Virus record (IMG/VR): IMGVR_UViG_3300031841_004496 | Location: 1-25,711 of that record | Strand: one strand, 5' to 3' | Origin: a virus | Length of the DNA: 25,711 nucleotides | In this document: positions 21,392 to 25,711 of the stretch, piece after piece | How the letters are laid out: each line of letters starts with the position of its first letter | Numbering within the stretch: the first letter of the stretch is position 1 | The notes under the pieces: model-generated | What the model was told of the DNA's origin: nothing | The model's database searches: none | Seen by the model: the letters and a program-made list of their open reading frames with translations, nothing else | Made by a program: the position numbers and the translations under genes

Positions 21392-24300
21392 ATGGCTAGT
21401 TCAGTATACAGTGAAGTTACATCTCTTTCGGACTCTAGATATGCGAGAGATAGAGTATTAGATAAACTACAAATAGCTAGTGAGGATCTACCATATAGTG
21501 TAGACGACATTACTATTAGTCATAATGATTTTGCGATCGCTGATGTATATAATGACAGTATAAGAAAATTATATAGAAACTATTTGTTTCTTATTGCAAA
21601 TGCTGAGATCGCAAGTACTAATACTCCTGTTTCTGCTGCAGCAAAATTTATAGCTGTTCAGACAGATAAAACTGCTGCATTGTCTGCTATTAATAACACT
21701 CCTAATAAAACAGGTTTTGGTACAACTCAATCTAATAGCTTATCTAATCTACAAGAAACATTTTTAACTACAAATACTGATGACCCTACTAAGCTATTAT
21801 TCTTTAATTATAGTAATAATGATTCATATGTATATGAATCAGATAAGGATTTAAATTCTTTAGTTACACTTTTATCTGGTAATGAAGTAGAGTTTAACAA
21901 AACATTTAAATTTAAAAATGTTGTTAGTGTTGATACAATAGATAATATTCTTTTTGTATTAGATAAAGGAGCTAATACAGTTTATAAGTTTGATATTACA
22001 GGTTTAATTACTAACGATATAGCTTTAAAAAGAACGAGTGTTAACGACACTGTAAGGCCTGGTAGATATTTGTTAAAGACTATTGGTGGAGAAGGTACAG
22101 CTCAAACTAAAAATAAGCTGTCCCGCCCTAATAGTTTATCAGTTTACAATAATAGAGTTTATATATTAGATAATGGTCATAATTCTGTTAAAGTATTTGA
22201 TTTAGATTTTAATTTTTTAAACGAAGTATCTGCCCCTAGTCTATTTAATAATCCTAATTACGGGGAGTTAGTATCTATTACCGTTGATAGATATTCAGAT
22301 ACATCAGACTCTGTTTTTGGATATATACTTTCTAAGAGGGGACGAGTAATAAAATTTGACCCTGTAGCGAATAGTTTGAGTATTTTTCCATCTTTATATT
22401 CTTTTTATGATACCAGACTTAATTTGTTATCTGCTACAGATTTGAGCAATTCTTTTAATAAGATTGTTAATAGTAAAGTTAATAAAAATATAGTTTATAT
22501 TAGCAATGCAGGTCGAATATACAAATATTATAAATCTAATTTTAATACATACATGTCAGAGTTAGATTTGTCAACTGTTGGTATTACTTTAGATCCAGGA
22601 TCAAATGACCGGCAGGAAATACTTTCTTTTGATACAACAAAAGTTAATGAACAAGAATACATAGCAATTACTACTCGATATTTAGGGAAAAATTTTAATA
22701 ATGTTTTTAATAATGAAGTTTCAACTCATATATTTGTTGACAATCATTTAACTACAAAATTATACAATGAAAATTTTTATAGTAATTATTTTTCTTTATC
22801 TAATATATTAGTTTTACCGCAAGAAGTTGTTAATAATATTACATTTAATAAAACTACTAAAAAATTAATTTACAATCATTATTCTTTATTTGAAAATTTA
22901 AATAAAAAAATTTATAGTTTTTATAATACTACATCTGGTCTAGCAGCCTACCCAACATTAAGCGCTATTGTACCTCACGAATTTACTAAACCAACTGAGT
23001 TAGAAGAAAATCACAACTTATATATTGGTGTAAATGAACCTTTACTTACAGATGTAATAAACAGACCTTTAAAATTATTACACTCACAACAAACAGCATT
23101 GTTTGATCTAATAAAAGAAGAGTCATTAAATAATAACCCACCATCAGATTATACAGTTTATCTACCAGGCGATCAAACAGCGTTCCCAAATGTCGTAAAA
23201 TTTGATGCTCTAACAAAAACAGTAGAAGCAGGTGAGGAATTCTACATAACAGTATCTCGAGTTAATGTGTTAACAGGAGCTCCAGCTTGTAGTTTTCAAT
23301 ATTATACTACTTTGGGTACTGCAGCATCTGGTGATTTTGATTATATTGATAGTTCAAACCCGTCGACTCTAAGTTTTCCTAAAGGAACTAATACTGTTAC
23401 TATTACTAGTTTCGCTGATCAGGTCTTTACCGGTGGTAATAAAACATTTAATATTGTTTTAAAAGAAAATACTAACTGTGTTATTGACCCTGAAAGTGAC
23501 ACAGCTGTTATTACTATTACTCCGATTGGTGAGCAATTTACAGTATCTCTTTCTGGTAGTACTGGTACGTTAGAAGAGGGCTCTACTAGTAGAGTTCAAG
23601 TAATACGTACGCCTAATTCTGGTGTAGATTATACTTCAGGAGCAGATACAAGTGTTAATTTACAGATTGTACCGAGTAATATAGCTGATAGTCAATACAC
23701 CCCAGTTGTTCCATTAAGTACAGAATATGCAGTTGTTATAGATAAAGAAGCTGATTTTCCACAATTTGGTTTCAGTCAGACATCAGCAGCTGAAATAAAA
23801 AATACAAGCACAATCACATTTACAGACACAGTTACATCTGTAGTATTTGATTTGAGTGCCGTTAATGATTTAACGTCTAATTTTGCGACTAGAACTTTGA
23901 GTGTACGTCTTAGTAACCCGAGTGATAATGCAAGTCTAGGCGCTACAACTGTACAAGACTTTTTAGTAGGTGATAAATACGAAACAGCAACATTATTTCT
24001 TTCTGATATATCAGGTACAGGAGGAGCATATGGAGCCGGGTACCGGGCAGATACAACAAGTAATACATTACTGAGTTGTGTTAATATATGGCAAGCATTA
24101 TCCGCGGATAGTGGTTTTGTTGCTAATTCCGCAAGTAATCCGTTTTTAATTAATTTCACAGTTAATGCTCCGTTGTCAGTATTTTCTGTCTCAACAGTAT
24201 CAGGTGCACTACAGTTTGAACCAGATCACGATTTAGATTTTAACAATAATAAATTAAACGTTATTGTTGAAGAGAATGCCGCAGTAATAGGAAAAGGTGG

Positions 24301-25042
24301 TCGAGGAGGTCATGGTTATATGTGGGCTTCAGGTTCTGATTTTTCTATCGATGGTACAGGTAATGATGATTTGAGTGCTTTTGCGCATACAGGAGAAAGT
24401 GGCGGATTTGCCATAGGTAGTGTTAATATGACTACTTATTTTAATGTAATAACAATTTCTGCAGTAGGTGGTGTATACGGTGGTGCAGGTGGTGGTGGCG
24501 GCGGTGTATTGGGGGTTAGCGCTGAAAGTATGCCTAATGTACAATATTTATCTGCGGGTTGTGGAGGAGGAGGAGGTCAAGGAGTACATAGTACAAATAT
24601 TGGTGATGCAGGATTAGCTGCTGTCAGTTCATTTGAATCGGAAGTCGATTTTTCTATTACGTACGTTCAAGATGCCAACTTTGATGATATCTTTCTAGCT
24701 AATGGTAATGTTGGTAGTACTACTGGCAACGTCGGGGGTCTTGGCGGGGCATTTACAAGTACACCAGGTACGGTAGGTCTAGGTTCTGATAATGTATTTA
24801 TTACTGCTTTTCCTGCTATGAGTGGTTTAGACGGAGGTGCGCTTGGCGAACCAGGTGGTACTGATGGTAATGTACCGGTATTACCATTTGAAGGTAATGT
24901 AGGTGCTGGATTTTCTACTATAAGCGCTGAGTGGGCTGTACGGGCTGGAGGAGATGCTGGTGCTATTGTAAATGGTACATTTACATCTGTTACGTCTTCT
25001 GGAACTGGAACAGTTGCAGGTAATAGACTAAACGAGTCTTAA
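21392..25042 (+). CDS. Large multidomain tail fibre / adhesin (propeller, Calx-beta, glycine-rich tip)
   Basis: A 1216-residue predicted virion surface protein. Residues 1-80 are a helical attachment region. About 170-450 looks like an NHL-type beta-propeller, with repeats such as VVSVDTIDNILFVLDKGANT and LSRPNSLSVYNNRVYILDNG. About 600-713 is a Calx-beta domain (VEAGEEFYITVSR, ASGDFDYI, LSFPKGTNTVTIT, NKTFNIVL), and 716-860 a second, longer one (TLEEGSTSRVQVIR). From about 880 to the end is a glycine-rich adhesin: LNVIVEENAAVIGKGGRGGHG near 953-973, then runs of up to six Gly, as in the polyglycine receptor-binding tips of T4-like gp38 proteins. The first 600 residues are encoded by very AT-rich DNA, less so the rest, suggesting domains of different origin. 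Receptor binding is inferred from the tip. Confidence 0.8.
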   Translation: MASSVYSEVTSLSDSRYARDRVLDKLQIASEDLPYSVDDITISHNDFAIADVYNDSIRKLYRNYLFLIANAEIASTNTPVSAAAKFIAVQTDKTAALSAINNTPNKTGFGTTQSNSLSNLQETFLTTNTDDPTKLLFFNYSNNDSYVYESDKDLNSLVTLLSGNEVEFNKTFKFKNVVSVDTIDNILFVLDKGANTVYKFDITGLITNDIALKRTSVNDTVRPGRYLLKTIGGEGTAQTKNKLSRPNSLSVYNNRVYILDNGHNSVKVFDLDFNFLNEVSAPSLFNNPNYGELVSITVDRYSDTSDSVFGYILSKRGRVIKFDPVANSLSIFPSLYSFYDTRLNLLSATDLSNSFNKIVNSKVNKNIVYISNAGRIYKYYKSNFNTYMSELDLSTVGITLDPGSNDRQEILSFDTTKVNEQEYIAITTRYLGKNFNNVFNNEVSTHIFVDNHLTTKLYNENFYSNYFSLSNILVLPQEVVNNITFNKTTKKLIYNHYSLFENLNKKIYSFYNTTSGLAAYPTLSAIVPHEFTKPTELEENHNLYIGVNEPLLTDVINRPLKLLHSQQTALFDLIKEESLNNNPPSDYTVYLPGDQTAFPNVVKFDALTKTVEAGEEFYITVSRVNVLTGAPACSFQYYTTLGTAASGDFDYIDSSNPSTLSFPKGTNTVTITSFADQVFTGGNKTFNIVLKENTNCVIDPESDTAVITITPIGEQFTVSLSGSTGTLEEGSTSRVQVIRTPNSGVDYTSGADTSVNLQIVPSNIADSQYTPVVPLSTEYAVVIDKEADFPQFGFSQTSAAEIKNTSTITFTDTVTSVVFDLSAVNDLTSNFATRTLSVRLSNPSDNASLGATTVQDFLVGDKYETATLFLSDISGTGGAYGAGYRADTTSNTLLSCVNIWQALSADSGFVANSASNPFLINFTVNAPLSVFSVSTVSGALQFEPDHDLDFNNNKLNVIVEENAAVIGKGGRGGHGYMWASGSDFSIDGTGNDDLSAFAHTGESGGFAIGSVNMTTYFNVITISAVGGVYGGAGGGGGGVLGVSAESMPNVQYLSAGCGGGGGQGVHSTNIGDAGLAAVSSFESEVDFSITYVQDANFDDIFLANGNVGSTTGNVGGLGGAFTSTPGTVGLGSDNVFITAFPAMSGLDGGALGEPGGTDGNVPVLPFEGNVGAGFSTISAEWAVRAGGDAGAIVNGTFTSVTSSGTGTVAGNRLNES

Positions 25043-25061
25043 ACTAGTAGCGTTCAATAAG

Positions 25062-25076
25062 TTACTTCATAAGTAA
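25062..25076. promoter_or_regulatory. Palindrome upstream of the Clp-like gene
   Basis: TTACTT (25062-25067), spacer CAT, AAGTAA (25071-25076) form a perfect 6-bp inverted repeat 12 bases before the ATG at 25089. There is no T tract, so it is not an intrinsic terminator. It may be an operator or a start-proximal RNA hairpin, but in AT-rich DNA it could be chance. Confidence 0.3.
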
Positions 25077-25088
25077 TAGTAAGAATAT

Positions 25089-25711
25089 ATGAAGTTTAGT
25101 CAAACTGCACAAAGCGCTCTAGCACTATCTAAAAACTACGCTGAAGAGTTTAAATGTAGGTACGCAGGTACTGAGCATTTGCTCCTAGGTTTAGTAGAGA
25201 GTGAAGATGAGTTTTTAGAGCAAACTTTCAGTAGATTAAAAGTAGATATTACTCACTTAAGAGATGTAGTGAGTAGTATATGTCAGTTAGAAGAAAATAA
25301 TAAACTTTTCAAATTAGAAGCTGGTCCTAACTTTACTCCGCGGGTTATGCGAATTATAGAATTCGCAAAAGGTCTAGCAGAGAAGCTCAATAAAAATACT
25401 GTAGACGTAATACATTTATTTCTTTCTCTTTTATACGAAAACGACGGGGTAGCTACTTCTATACTTTCTGAATATGGTTTAAATTTTGATAATGTAAAAT
25501 CAGCCATACAGCAAGAGCTTGGTAATTTAGAGAAAGAAAGTGCCCAGCTAATTACTACAACTATACCAGAAAGTTTAGAACCGTTTTTTATAGATTTAAC
25601 TCACCAAGCTGCTATTAATGAATTACAAAGTACATTTTCTCGTGATGCAGAATTCGAAAAGATATATTTAACTTTAGGTAAAAAACATAACACAAATATT
25701 ATTATTACAGG
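25089..25711 (+). CDS. ClpC/ClpB-type AAA+ unfoldase, N-terminal part (runs off the window)
   Basis: The frame is open from the ATG at 25089 to the end of the window, giving 207 codons. Residues 1-140 are a double Clp N-domain: FSQTAQSALALSKNYAEEF and AGTEHLLLGLVESEDEF, then a second repeat TPRVMRIIEFAKGLAEKL and VDVIHLFLSLLYENDG (Clp 'R..L..A...A......V...HLLLAL...'). From about residue 170, PFFIDLTHQAAINEL and then DAEFEKIYLTLGKKHNTNII correspond to the Clp D1 entry 'FG.DLT..A..G.L...IGR..E....I..L.RR.KNNP'. The Walker A motif would follow just past the edge. Such proteins thread substrates for ClpP or disaggregate proteins. Which subtype it is, and whether it binds ClpP, cannot be seen here. 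Confidence 0.85.
   Translation, partial: MKFSQTAQSALALSKNYAEEFKCRYAGTEHLLLGLVESEDEFLEQTFSRLKVDITHLRDVVSSICQLEENNKLFKLEAGPNFTPRVMRIIEFAKGLAEKLNKNTVDVIHLFLSLLYENDGVATSILSEYGLNFDNVKSAIQQELGNLEKESAQLITTTIPESLEPFFIDLTHQAAINELQSTFSRDAEFEKIYLTLGKKHNTNIIIT

Noticed and set aside
23776-24159. Minus-strand open frame of 127 codons inside the large adhesin
   Set aside because: It lies wholly within a secure gene, has no promoter or ribosome binding site, and no family resemblance.

Overview
The window is part of the genome of a T4-like (contractile-tailed) phage. It is AT-rich and densely packed, with almost every gene overlapping or abutting the next. The T4-type proteins are diverged from T4 itself: gp62, gp15, gp20, gp13, gp4, gp21, gp67-like, gp22, gp23 and gp5. 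The extra GroES-like, Hsp20 and Clp-type chaperones fit a marine or otherwise 'far-T4' phage. The sequence does not identify the host. No tRNA, CRISPR array, insertion sequence or origin was seen, and no stretch over 300 bases lacks a gene.

Layout. (1) 1-3847, plus strand: the tail of an unidentified gene, an inorganic pyrophosphatase, a gp62-like clamp-loader subunit, a GroES-like co-chaperonin, a DUF2693-like small protein, an unknown protein and a DinG/XPD-type helicase. (2) 3860-12024, plus strand: the tail-neck and head module in the order gp15, unknown virion protein, gp20 portal, gp13 neck, gp4 head completion, gp21 protease, gp67-like core protein, gp22 scaffold, gp23 capsid, closed by a strong terminator. 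(3) 12095-15280, minus strand: five overlapping genes, in transcription order DpdA transglycosylase, PurN-like formyltransferase (DpdN-like), DUF1599 protein, NadR-like P-loop kinase, QueF. (4) 15330-18589, plus strand: an unknown coiled-coil protein and a gp5-like central spike. (5) 18611-21321: two small minus-strand groups (Hsp20 plus a small protein; a 55-residue protein plus a purine phosphoribosyltransferase) flanking a plus-strand fibre-like protein. (6) 21392-25711, plus strand: a 1216-residue multidomain adhesin and the first 207 codons of a ClpC-like AAA+ protein.

Central biological reading. Region 3 looks like a complete late-stage pathway for 7-deazaguanine DNA modification. QueF reduces preQ0 to preQ1, DpdA swaps guanine in DNA for the deazaguanine, and the formyltransferase would convert dPreQ1 to 7-(formylamino)methyl-7-deazaguanine (fdPreQ1). 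The preQ0 genes (folE, queD, queE, queC) are not here, so preQ0 must come from the host or from elsewhere in the phage genome. The phosphoribosyltransferase and pyrophosphatase could recover the guanine that DpdA releases, but that link is inference. The DUF1599 protein and the kinase have no assigned step.

Regulation. A TATAAATA-like box, resembling the T4 late promoter, sits upstream of most late genes on both strands, usually 5-8 bases before the start codon. That would put the transcription start on or next to the initiation codon. The modification operon instead has a sigma70-like promoter with a palindrome between its -35 and -10 boxes, and its predicted transcript would also be leaderless.
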